14,020 nt of DNA from Bacillota bacterium (lineage in GTDB: Bacteria; Bacillota_E; Sulfobacillia; Sulfobacillales; Sulfobacillaceae): positions 1-14,020 of the forward strand of contig JAKADJ010000032.1 in NCBI GenBank assembly GCA_021820645.1, written 5' to 3'. A program made the translations under genes and the position numbers. The notes beneath the pieces were generated by a model. The model searched no databases and had not been told where the DNA came from. It worked only from the letters and a program-made list of their open reading frames with translations. Shown piece by piece: positions 1 to 6,555 of this stretch (positions are counted from its first letter, which is position 1; every line of letters begins with the position of its first letter).

Positions 1-887
1 ACGATGGCAATCGCCGCCAGGGCATTGGCCACATTGTGAATTCCTGGAACTTTTAATTTCCCATCTTCGACGATCTTCACAAAACGTTCTGTGTCTTGCC
101 ATGCCAACCAGCCGTCTCGGATTCCCGCCCCGTGTGCCGGCACCTCGTTCAGCGAGAAATACACCGGTTGACCCCGTTGCCCCTCTCGTAGCTTGGATAC
201 CAAGGAATCTTCGCTCGGCACTATGGCCCAATCGTCCTCCGACTGAAAATCCCAAATATGGCGCTTAGCAGCCTGGTACGCTTCAAAATCCCCATGCACA
301 TCAAGGTGATTCGGGGCCAGGTTGAGTAGGGCAGCTCCATGAGGACTATGCGTCACCAGTTCCAATTGAAAGCTAGAGAGCTCCATAACCACCCAATCCC
401 GTCGGTTGATGCGCGGCAAATCGGGAAGGAGAGACACACCGATATTGCCACCCACAAAAACTGGGCGGCGACCATCCTTGCGGAGCGCTTCCCCCACTAA
501 AGTCGTTGTGGTGGTTTTCCCTGCCGAACCCGTGATTCCGATCACCGAGGCCGGACATTTCCCCAAAAAGAGATCCGTTTCGGAGGTCAAAACCGTCCCG
601 CGCGACGCGAGAAGCCGAAACTCCGGTAAGTGTTTGGGCATCCCCGGGGTGACATAGACTTGGTTCAAATCCGTCATCCTGGCCAACCTTGTCAGGTAGT
701 CCGGCCCGCCCAGTATCTCGACATCCGCGGTAGATACGCCCATTCGTGTCAATATCTGACCCAACATAAGGGAATCCTTACGGTCTGCCACGATCAGATC
801 GACATGGCTTTGGTCTAGAAAAAATGGAACCAGGGGTTGGTTGTTGACCCCTAGTCCCACAATGGCGATCCGTTGTCGAGGCGTCAT
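1..887 (-). CDS. murD: UDP-N-acetylmuramoyl-L-alanine:D-glutamate ligase (MurD), 3' end beyond window
   Basis: This is a cytoplasmic ATP-dependent ligase that adds D-glutamate to UDP-MurNAc-L-Ala in peptidoglycan synthesis. I read 295 codons without a stop; the rest of the central domain and the C-terminal domain (family length is about 450 residues) lie past base 1. Visible are an N-terminal Rossmann-like nucleotide-binding start (IAIVGLGVNN), then VTPGMP near residue 80, the ATP P-loop GITGSAGKTTTTTL near residues 117-130, GGNIG near 145, ELSSFQLE near 170, and LAPNHLDVHG followed by AAK, the region of the carbamylated lysine. Together GGNIG, SSFQLE and HLD-H separate MurD from MurC, MurE and MurF. 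The ATG at 887 overlaps the stop of the upstream aminotransferase (ATGA), with GAGGG just upstream. The P-loop reads GSAGKTT rather than the commoner GTNGKTT. No other division or cell-wall gene is adjacent. Confidence 0.93.
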   Translation of the reverse strand, partial: MTPRQRIAIVGLGVNNQPLVPFFLDQSHVDLIVADRKDSLMLGQILTRMGVSTADVEILGGPDYLTRLARMTDLNQVYVTPGMPKHLPEFRLLASRGTVLTSETDLFLGKCPASVIGITGSAGKTTTTTLVGEALRKDGRRPVFVGGNIGVSLLPDLPRINRRDWVVMELSSFQLELVTHSPHGAALLNLAPNHLDVHGDFEAYQAAKRHIWDFQSEDDWAIVPSEDSLVSKLREGQRGQPVYFSLNEVPAHGAGIRDGWLAWQDTERFVKIVEDGKLKVPGIHNVANALAAIAI

Positions 888-2086
888 GCCTGCCCTCTTT
901 CTAGATATTCAGCCATCCGGTCGAGTCCCGTTGCCAGACGATCCATCGACGTCGCGTAGGAAATTCTAAAATACTCGGGCATGCCAAACCCAGATCCCGG
1001 CACCACCGATACCTCCGCATCTTCGAGCCAAGCTAACGCCAAGTCATCCGCATTCAATATCTTTCTGCCATGAAGAATCGATCCGACCCATGCCGACATA
1101 TTCACCCATAGGTAAAACGCTCCCTTGGGTGCCACTACGGACAACCCTTTAATATCTTGGATCCGGGACACCGCAAACCGACGTCGCCGATCAAACTCCC
1201 GATGCATTTCGGATACCACCTGTTGCGGTCCGGTAAGGGCTTGAAGTGCTGCATATTGGGAAATCGTAGCAGGATTGGACGTCGATTGGGACTGCAAGTT
1301 ACTCATCGCAGTAATCACCGACTTTGGCCCCGCAGCGTAACCAATCCGCCATCCCGTCATCGCATAGGCTTTCGACACCCCGTTAATGACCACCGTACGC
1401 TCTCGCATGCCGGGAAAAGAAGCGATTGAGACCTGTTCGGTGTCATCATACACTAGCCGTCCATAAATTTCGTCAGAGATCACATACCAATCATTGTCCA
1501 CGGCCAATTGAGCGATTTCACGCAACGTTTGCGCCCCAATCACGGCCCCCGAAGGATTGTTAGGCGAATTTAAAATGAGCCCTCGAGTCGCACGGGTCGC
1601 ATTTTTCAATAAATCTTGCGCGTGCAATTCGTTGTGGTGGGCGGGATCTATCGCCACAGGCTGCACCAGACCGTCGGCTAGACGAATTTGTTCGGGATAG
1701 GTGACCCAATAAGGCACCGGCAACAGCACCCCATCGCCCGGTTTGACCAAGGTCATCATTGCGTTATAGAGGGAGTGCTTGGCACCCACGGACACTAAAA
1801 TTTCATCGGGATGATACGCCACGCCACTATCCAGCTTCATCCGATCCACAATCGCAGCCTTTAGGGCCTGAATCCCCCCCACCGCCGTGTACCGGGTGTG
1901 GCCGTGTTCCATGGCCTCGACCGCTGCCCGACGTATATTTTCTGGGGTATCGAAGTCCGGCTCTCCCGCACCAAAGTTTACAATATCGCGACCGGCCGCA
2001 ACCAGGGCTTTTGCTTTGGCATCGACTGCCATTGTTGGTGAAGGGCTCAACTGTCCCACTCGCTCGGCAATCTTCATCGTTTCCAC
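884..2086 (-). CDS. aspC: Class I/II PLP aminotransferase, aspartate aminotransferase type
   Basis: This fold-type I, pyridoxal-phosphate-dependent aminotransferase most likely transfers the amino group between aspartate (or a similar amino acid) and 2-oxoglutarate. It has the family signatures in order: SPSPT near the N-terminus, GAGEPDFDTP, SVGAKHSLYN, the cofactor-contacting NSPNNPSG, VISDEIYGRLVYDD, and the Schiff-base lysine in SKAYAMTGWRIGY (about residue 239). The substrate-carboxylate arginine is in FRISYA near the C-terminus. About 400 residues is normal. I chose GTG at 2086 because GGAGG lies 7 nt upstream and relatives start close to KIAERV. An ATG at 2101 (5 codons longer, weaker ribosome site) and an ATG at 2077 are alternatives. 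The 2101 start would sit 2 nt from the creatininase stop. The downstream murD start overlaps its stop. Exact substrate cannot be told: such enzymes may also act on aromatic amino acids or prephenate. Confidence 0.93.
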   Translation of the reverse strand: METMKIAERVGQLSPSPTMAVDAKAKALVAAGRDIVNFGAGEPDFDTPENIRRAAVEAMEHGHTRYTAVGGIQALKAAIVDRMKLDSGVAYHPDEILVSVGAKHSLYNAMMTLVKPGDGVLLPVPYWVTYPEQIRLADGLVQPVAIDPAHHNELHAQDLLKNATRATRGLILNSPNNPSGAVIGAQTLREIAQLAVDNDWYVISDEIYGRLVYDDTEQVSIASFPGMRERTVVINGVSKAYAMTGWRIGYAAGPKSVITAMSNLQSQSTSNPATISQYAALQALTGPQQVVSEMHREFDRRRRFAVSRIQDIKGLSVVAPKGAFYLWVNMSAWVGSILHGRKILNADDLALAWLEDAEVSVVPGSGFGMPEYFRISYATSMDRLATGLDRMAEYLERGQA

Positions 2087-2103
2087 ACCAGTTCCTCCCA
2101 TCC

Positions 2104-2835
2104 CTATCGACCTTCCGTAAATAAGTTGTCAGCCCATAAATTATCCAGTAGCTCGCTCAAACGGTCCACCACGACCTCGATAATGCGTTCGCCTTTCTCT
2201 CGAGTGCCTCGGCGGCCATCTCCCGTCGTGGCATGTCTCAACGCCTTATCCTGAATCCCCTGTGCCTTGACCCGAAATTTAGGGGTATAGGGATTGAACG
2301 AAGCATCCTGCATGTTGACCCAGGAACCCGCCATCGCCAACATGACCGACGTCTCATCTTCCCCTGCGTGTCCCTGGCCTTCCGTGATTTGCAAGATATC
2401 CTTACTATAGTCCAGCCACCAATTTACCAGCACGGCGCGCATGCCGGATTCTGCCATGGGTTCCATCGCATCTTGCAGGGCTCCGACGTTACCCCCATGG
2501 CCATTCATCAGGACGATGTTACGGATACCCCACCGCGCCAAATTGGTGCCTACTTCCCCCACGTATTGGCTGAAGGCTCGATTGGATACAGAGATGGTGC
2601 CCGGCCATACCGCAAGATCCCAGGTGTGTCCATAAGGAACCGGGGGCAGAACTAACAATCGGTCCGTATAGCGTTCCTCCAGTTTGGCGGCAAACTGCAT
2701 CGGCGCAATGTTATCAGTCCCTAGTGGACAGTGCATCCCGTGAGCCTCGACACTGCCCGTGGGCAAAATCGCCGTATCGATGCGGTTTAACACATGCTCT
2801 TGGAAGGTCTTCGTGGTCAGTTGTTCCCAATACAC
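2104..2835 (-). CDS. Creatininase-family metal-dependent amidohydrolase
   Basis: This belongs to the creatininase family (PF02633), hydrolases using two divalent metals to open cyclic or linear amides; members include creatininase, the FAPy deformylase ArfB and the mycofactocin peptidase MftE. It shows ILPTGSVEAHG-H-PLGTD near residues 23-42 (Glu, His and Asp ligands), MNGHGGN near 110 (His ligand), HAGEDETS near 155, and a C-terminal G-REKGERI segment. About 243 residues is typical. The GTG at 2835 is preferred: AGGTGA at 2846-2841, fully complementary to the 16S tail, lies 5 nt upstream, and the protein then begins MYWEQL as relatives do. A GTG at 2844 is in frame but has no clear ribosome site. 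No mycofactocin or creatine-pathway gene is nearby, so the substrate is unknown. It lies between a spore-protein gene and an aminotransferase, probably in one transcript. Confidence 0.9.
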   Translation of the reverse strand: MYWEQLTTKTFQEHVLNRIDTAILPTGSVEAHGMHCPLGTDNIAPMQFAAKLEERYTDRLLVLPPVPYGHTWDLAVWPGTISVSNRAFSQYVGEVGTNLARWGIRNIVLMNGHGGNVGALQDAMEPMAESGMRAVLVNWWLDYSKDILQITEGQGHAGEDETSVMLAMAGSWVNMQDASFNPYTPKFRVKAQGIQDKALRHATTGDGRRGTREKGERIIEVVVDRLSELLDNLWADNLFTEGR

Positions 2836-2856
2836 CCCAGTCACCTGCTTCTATCA

Positions 2857-3099
2857 TTATTCCGAGGCTTCTACACCTTGAACCCCGGTTTGATTCTTTT
2901 GGATTCGGGACATAAATCCTCCAATACTCCCGGTTTCTTTAGCCGTTAACCCTCCCCAACCTACCTCGCGCACTTTCTCCATTAAGCCCAATGCCTCAGT
3001 GGCTTGGATTTTTAGCTGGAGTAGCTGGTCTGGACGCGGCGACCCGGGAGATGATATGCGTGGCTCCTCTAGTTTACCAGTTTGCGCCTTCTTAGGCAT
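2857..3099 (-). CDS. Small acid-soluble spore protein, alpha/beta type (divergent)
   Basis: This is an 80-residue protein whose second half matches the alpha/beta-type SASP family (PF00269), which coat and protect DNA in dormant spores. The core LLQLKIQATEALGL is followed by GWGGLTAKETGSIGGFMSR (residues 47-65), the equivalent of the family's G-LT-R-NGSVGG-M--R signature. The first 24 residues are a Lys/Pro/Ser-rich extension (MPKKAQTGKLEEP onward), and the linker between the two helical segments is about five residues longer than in Bacillus SspA. The Glu of the usual germination-protease site (K-Y-E-[IV]-A) is Gln here. I chose ATG at 3099 because AAAGGA lies 9 nt upstream. An in-frame ATG at 3123 would add 8 residues but has no ribosome site. 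It appears to be the first gene of a unit with the creatininase, aminotransferase and murD genes. Family assignment is by motif only. Confidence 0.75.
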   Translation of the reverse strand: MPKKAQTGKLEEPRISSPGSPRPDQLLQLKIQATEALGLMEKVREVGWGGLTAKETGSIGGFMSRIQKNQTGVQGVEASE

Positions 3100-3123
3100 A
3101 GCCTTCCGTCCTTTCGGTGTCAT

Positions 3124-3333
3124 GTTCTATCGTGGTCAGCATGCCCCAATCTATCCCACATTATGGCAGGGCGCAGGATATCCTGAGGGGTACCCCGGTT
3201 CTATATGATCAGCAATGCCTCGCATAGAAGACTAAATCCAGGCCCCAAGGAACATTGCCGGGGTCTAGATTGGGAACCATATTGTGACAAGTGCACTCTC
3301 GGGTTTAAATAGGGATCCATACGGCCAGTCTGG
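3124..3333. other. Intergenic region between qcrC tail and SASP gene
   Basis: This 210-base gap is the largest in the window. Apart from the possible promoter at 3137-3166 I see only a 10-bp palindrome, GGGGTACCCC (3187-3196), and a weak CCCC/GGGG hairpin around 3241-3265 without a T tract. No convincing terminator for the qcr operon and no credible gene was found. Confidence 0.5.
3137..3166 (-). promoter_or_regulatory. Possible sporulation (sigma-F/G-like) promoter of the SASP gene
   Basis: On the minus strand CCATAA (3166-3161) and CATGCTG (3143-3137) are separated by 17 nt. This resembles forespore sigma-G promoters (GHATR at -35, CATnnTA at -10) with mismatches in both boxes. Transcription would begin near 3130, leaving room for the AAAGGA site and the ATG at 3099 but almost no leader for the ATG at 3123. 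The call rests on the resemblance and on the kind of gene downstream; it could be chance. Confidence 0.28.
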
Positions 3334-3618
3334 TTATTTTAGATTCGACAGAAAGGGCACCAAATCCTTAATAGCTGCAGGAGGCAAGTTCAATTGGGGC
3401 ATCCCACCCTGAGGGCGTTCGAGTTGCGATTGAATTTGAGCAGGACTGAGGATGCTGCCCACATGAGAGAGATCTGGGGGATAGATCCATTGGCCCGTCG
3501 GAGTCTTCACGGCCCCCTTATTATTGCCGCCTAGTCCATTAATATAATGGCACGTGGCACACGAAGTCGCAAAGATATTATAGGGTTCTTGGCCGTCAGC
3601 GTATTGTGAGCGTAAACC
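3334..3618 (-). pseudogene. qcrC: Frame-displaced cytochrome c domain of qcrC
   Basis: Reading the frame one base back from the upstream qcrC frame gives a continuous stretch of about 94 residues ending in TAA at 3334. It contains SQYADGQEPYNIFATSCATCH, so a CxxCH heme-c site (Cys-Ala-Thr-Cys-His), then YINGLGG, IYPPDLSHVGSILSP and RPQGGMPQL, whose Met is the likely sixth heme ligand, and a closing helix PAAIKDLVPFLSNL. This is a normal class I cytochrome c domain as fused to subunit IV in Bacillus QcrC. It has no start codon or ribosome site of its own at a sensible place and must be the C-terminal half of the gene that begins at 4049. One extra base near GGGGTTT (3620-3614) would join both halves into 238 residues. 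Confidence 0.85.
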
Positions 3619-4049
3619 CCGTTGGCTGTAAAGTAGCCAAGAAAAAGCATCCCAAACATTAACATCCCTAACATCAGCGGACGTTTCAACAAGCGCCGTT
3701 CTGGATAGCGATCAATAAAGGGAATCATGTATAGCGCGAGGACCCCGATAGCCGGAACCCCAAACATTAAGACCCAGTCAAATTTCACAAGATGCAAGAT
3801 ACTCCAGTAATACCCACCGACATCAAAGAAGTTCTGAACCCAATAAAAATACCAGTCCGGTGCGGGTTGGTAAGCCCAATCACCCGGGTCGGCCACGTGA
3901 CCCAGGATGGGATGCACAAAGATAGAGAAGACGAATAACACGAGAACGGCTACAAGTCCTACCACTAGTTCTTTTAATAGATGCTCAGGCCAAAAGGGTA
4001 CAACCCCTTTGTCTTGATATTCTTTGGCCTTGTGTTCGTGGTCGCTCAT
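3531..4049 (-). CDS. qcrC: Menaquinol:cytochrome c reductase, subunit IV part of QcrC (frameshifted)
   Basis: This is the third subunit of the b6c complex. In Bacillus it joins cytochrome b6f subunit IV to a C-terminal cytochrome c. Residues 1-144 are good: a hydrophilic start, PFWPEHLLKELVVG, a first membrane helix (about 28-46), the quinol-site PAPDWYFYW (equivalent of the PEWY motif), then two more membrane helices (about 91-110 and 125-142). After TANG the frame runs into about 28 unrelated residues and stops at 3531, whereas the cytochrome c domain continues in the -1 frame to 3334. As written, the product would lack heme c. The start is ATG at 4049, 18 nt after qcrB, with GGGGG upstream. 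The cause may be a genuine one-base deletion, a sequencing error in the G4/T3 run, or less likely recoding; no canonical slippery heptamer is in the correct phase. Confidence 0.9.
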   Translation of the reverse strand: MSDHEHKAKEYQDKGVVPFWPEHLLKELVVGLVAVLVLFVFSIFVHPILGHVADPGDWAYQPAPDWYFYWVQNFFDVGGYYWSILHLVKFDWVLMFGVPAIGVLALYMIPFIDRYPERRLLKRPLMLGMLMFGMLFLGYFTANGVYAHNTLTAKNPIISLRLRVPRAIILMD

Positions 4050-4067
4050 GATTAACCCCCGTTGCTT

Positions 4068-4739
4068 CTAATAGGGTCCCGTAATACCTTGACGTCGGAT
4101 CATTAAAAAGTGAAGGCCCAAAAACGCTATTAACATGGCGGGTAAAAACAAGACATGGATAGCGAAAAATCGCGTTAAGGTAGCGGCTCCGATCTTCGAT
4201 CCGCCGGACAATATTTTTAGCAAAGCAGGCCCTACGAAGGGCACGTATTTTGTAAAACTCACGCCGACTTGTGTCGCAAAGTAAGCCTTTTCATCCCACG
4301 GGAGTAAATAACCGGTAAACCCAAAGCCTAATATGAGAAGTAACAGGGTGACTCCCACAATCCAGTTAAGCTCGCGAGGCTTTTTGTAAACTCCCATCCA
4401 ATAAATACGCAGCATATGCAACGTGACCATGATGATAATTAAAGACGATCCCCAGTTGTGCATGCTTAACAGTTGTAGTCCAAATAGTACGTGATGCATA
4501 ATATACTTCGTCGAGTTGTACGAATTGATTATGTCTGGCACATAGTACATCGCTAAAAACATTCCGGTCACGAATTGCGCAATGATCAGAAGAAAGGTGA
4601 CTCCCCCAAAGCAGTATACAAACGCGGAGACCTTTTCACTCGGATTGACGTGAGCAGGCACTGGGTGGTCTGCCATGTCGCGCCATAAAGGTGAAACCAT
4701 GAGGCGATCGTCAATCCACCTCACTATACGCGTATACAT
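4068..4739 (-). CDS. qcrB: Menaquinol:cytochrome c reductase, cytochrome b6 subunit
   Basis: This is the membrane diheme cytochrome b that carries electrons across the membrane during quinol oxidation. At 223 residues it is the b6-type short form with four membrane helices. Heme ligands are H94 and H108 in helix B (SMHNWGSS and VTLHMLR) and H195 and H210 in helix D (FFAIHVLFLP and LGLHFLMIRR). The 14- and 15-residue spacings are those of b6 rather than bc1. C43 in VYCFGG matches the Cys that in Bacillus QcrB and chloroplast b6 binds an extra heme covalently. PRELNWIVGV and GYLLPWDEKA are further family marks. I chose ATG at 4739 (GGAGG 11 nt upstream) because the protein then aligns end-to-end with Bacillus QcrB. 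A GTG at 4757 would add six residues but lacks a ribosome site. It lies between qcrA and qcrC. Confidence 0.96.
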   Translation of the reverse strand: MYTRIVRWIDDRLMVSPLWRDMADHPVPAHVNPSEKVSAFVYCFGGVTFLLIIAQFVTGMFLAMYYVPDIINSYNSTKYIMHHVLFGLQLLSMHNWGSSLIIIMVTLHMLRIYWMGVYKKPRELNWIVGVTLLLLILGFGFTGYLLPWDEKAYFATQVGVSFTKYVPFVGPALLKILSGGSKIGAATLTRFFAIHVLFLPAMLIAFLGLHFLMIRRQGITGPY

Positions 4740-4781
4740 CGTTCTCAACGCCTCCACTGCAAAAAGTGTAACCCAATGGAA

Positions 4782-5369
4782 TCATGCTTCTTTAAGACAA
4801 GGTTCTGTCGGTGACTCTGTGGTACGCTGATGCGCATGGGTAAAGGTGGATTCACGAGCCACCCACACGTCATTCCCGACCATTTTCCAACGGAACACTC
4901 CCAGCGGTAGTGGCGCAGGACCCGACACGTTCAATCCATCCACGGTATAGACACTCCCATGACACGGACAATGGAATTGATTGTCCGCCTGAATCCAGTT
5001 GACGTGGCAACCCAAGTGCGTACATATTGGCGATAGAATATAAAACGCACAGGATCCACCAATATAACGGAGGTAAGCGTAATCCGCAGCCGGCAATTTA
5101 GCCCAGTGATCCACCTCAACATAAGAATAGGGCGCCTTCACTACGGTCCCTACTCCTCCGGTACCGGCTTGCACCGACGATTGTTGCAAACCCGTTTGAG
5201 CTCCTAAGTTCACCCATACCGGTGCCGCATTGTGAAAAGCCGGTGTGATAGCTGCCCCGACGGACGGTATGGCCACCAAGATTGCAATGACTCCCATCAC
5301 AACATTGAGCATCCAATTAAAAAAATCTCGCCGTGTCCAACCGGCCTTTTGCGGCTTCTTACCCGCCAC
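4782..5369 (-). CDS. qcrA: Menaquinol:cytochrome c reductase, Rieske iron-sulfur subunit
   Basis: This [2Fe-2S] Rieske subunit takes the first electron from menaquinol and passes it to cytochrome c. It is anchored by one N-terminal helix and its cluster domain faces outwards. It has 195 residues. A twin-arginine-like TRRDFFNWM (12-20) precedes the membrane helix (about 21-40), suggesting Tat-dependent insertion. Cluster ligands are C116 and H118 in CTHLGC and C134 and H137 in CPCHGS; C121 and C136 would form the usual disulfide. SGPAPLPL follows. The C-terminal tail after VWVARES is hydrophilic and not conserved in an obvious way. The start is GTG at 5369 with GGAGG 7 nt upstream. It is the first gene of the qcrABC operon, transcribed from the promoter at 5435-5463 with a leader of about 60 nt. 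Confidence 0.96.
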   Translation of the reverse strand: MAGKKPQKAGWTRRDFFNWMLNVVMGVIAILVAIPSVGAAITPAFHNAAPVWVNLGAQTGLQQSSVQAGTGGVGTVVKAPYSYVEVDHWAKLPAADYAYLRYIGGSCAFYILSPICTHLGCHVNWIQADNQFHCPCHGSVYTVDGLNVSGPAPLPLGVFRWKMVGNDVWVARESTFTHAHQRTTESPTEPCLKEA

Positions 5370-5431
5370 AGCTATCCCTCCAGGATAGAGAATATTCTGG
5401 ACTCATTCACAACATTTCCCTTTATTCCTCT

Positions 5432-5445
5432 TTAACTATAGTTAA
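5432..5445. repeat. 14-bp perfect palindrome over the qcr -10 box
   Basis: TTAACTATAGTTAA reads the same on both strands and is centred on the -10 element of the qcr promoter. It is a possible operator for a dimeric regulator. AT-rich palindromes of this size can also arise by chance around a TATA-like box. Confidence 0.45.
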
Positions 5446-5463
5446 GTGCCATTGGGGAGTCAA
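5435..5463 (-). promoter_or_regulatory. Sigma-A promoter of the qcrABC operon
   Basis: On the minus strand TTGACT (5463-5458) is followed after exactly 17 nt by TATAGT (5440-5435), five of six consensus bases in each box. It lies about 65 nt before the GTG of qcrA, in the most AT-rich stretch of the window. This is the best promoter match in the window. Confidence 0.8.
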
Positions 5464-5521
5464 CAAAAGATGCTTTACTTTTTCGAATTAAATAACAATA
5501 CGAATAGAAAGAATGATTAAT

Positions 5522-6499
5522 TTATATGGCAACGACGACGAGTCCAATGAACGCCAAGTAAAATAGCCCCGCTGTCAATAATGGGCCAACGGTCAAGCGA
5601 CCCTGACGGCTTCGCACAAATATCCATGCTGCCGCCCCCCACGCCAACACTCCAGCCGCGATCTCCCAAACACTCAATCTCCACGGCGAGAAAATCATTC
5701 CGAGAGCTGGTACCATGGTGGCCTGAAACGTCATGGCCCCCGTAACGTTGCCAAAAGCCAACCCATCTTTACGATGACGAATCCATAGCACGCTATTTAA
5801 GACTTCGGGAAGTTCAGTCGCTATGGGCGTCAAGATCACCGATAGTAAAAATCCCGAGATCCTAAAGTCCAAGGATACGCGATCGAGACCGACCACGAAA
5901 AAATGTGCTCCAAGGATCAGTCCAAATAGCGCCATGGCGACCTGCAATAGGACAAGAACAAACGGCGGTCGAGGCCGGGATGAGAGGTGTAAGCGACGAC
6001 TCGGGCTCTTGGAGGATGTGCCCCTGCGACTGGCGTGGAGCAGTCGATACACGTGAATTCCATAGCCGATGATCAGGATTACGGCAAGCGGTCGATGCCA
6101 ATTTGGCGGGGTGAATCCAGTCCCCAACGCAATGGCAAAACCTCCTAAGAAAAATCCAAGGTCACGATCCACCATTCCGTGGGGTAACACCGGCTTCCGT
6201 CTCCCGTGCGCCCATAGACCCAGTCCGATAATCATAAAAGCGAGTGTCGATAGCATGAGCGGGGCGCCCAAAATCGCGCCTAAGCCTATCGAATCGGCGG
6301 CGGGGTTGCCACCGAAGACCATAGCGATCACCGGGACCAAGGTCTCGGGTAACGCCGTACCTAACGCTGCTAGTAAGGACCCGATCGCCCCCTCGTCGAG
6401 TCCCAGTCCATAGCCGAGCCATTCAACCCCATTCGTAAAGTAATCCGCCGACAGGACAATGAGTACCATGCCACTAATGAGAATCAAAAGGAGTGACAT
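5522..6499 (-). CDS. Sodium/calcium exchanger-family membrane protein (divergent)
   Basis: This is an integral membrane protein of about 325 residues with some ten hydrophobic helices in two inverted halves, as in the CaCA family (PF01699; E. coli YrbG, archaeal NCX), which trades Ca2+ for Na+ or H+. The first alpha-repeat has LAALGTALPETLVPVIAM (about 44-61, Glu near 52), and the second has LTPIATELPEVLNSVLW with GNVTGA. The central cytoplasmic loop is Arg/Ser-rich. Two positions that normally provide ligands differ: the first repeat ends GAILGAP instead of GNxxGSN, and the second ends GNVTGAM. The transported ion is therefore uncertain. The ATG at 6499 is preceded by GGGAGG with 9 nt spacing; a GTG directly before it is equally possible. 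It appears to be the last gene of the pyk transcription unit, 56 nt after trmL. Confidence 0.85.
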   Translation of the reverse strand: MSLLLILISGMVLIVLSADYFTNGVEWLGYGLGLDEGAIGSLLAALGTALPETLVPVIAMVFGGNPAADSIGLGAILGAPLMLSTLAFMIIGLGLWAHGRRKPVLPHGMVDRDLGFFLGGFAIALGTGFTPPNWHRPLAVILIIGYGIHVYRLLHASRRGTSSKSPSRRLHLSSRPRPPFVLVLLQVAMALFGLILGAHFFVVGLDRVSLDFRISGFLLSVILTPIATELPEVLNSVLWIRHRKDGLAFGNVTGAMTFQATMVPALGMIFSPWRLSVWEIAAGVLAWGAAAWIFVRSRQGRLTVGPLLTAGLFYLAFIGLVVVAI

Positions 6500-6555
6500 C
6501 ACGCCCTCCCTCCCTTTGCTGCCATCAGTGGATTATATGGACAATCATCGTCATT

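Noticed and set aside
3187..3196. GGGGTACCCC palindrome as operator or terminator
   Set aside because: It has no loop, no T tract and no second copy in the window; a 10-bp palindrome of this kind can be chance.
3614..3620. Programmed -1 frameshift at GGGGTTT in qcrC
   Set aside because: The run is not in the phase X-XXY-YYZ needs relative to the upstream frame, and I see no clear downstream stem. A deletion or sequencing error is more likely, though recoding is not excluded.
6532..6537. TATAAT on the minus strand as a promoter for the exchanger gene
   Set aside because: No acceptable -35 box lies 16-18 nt upstream, and the gene follows trmL closely.
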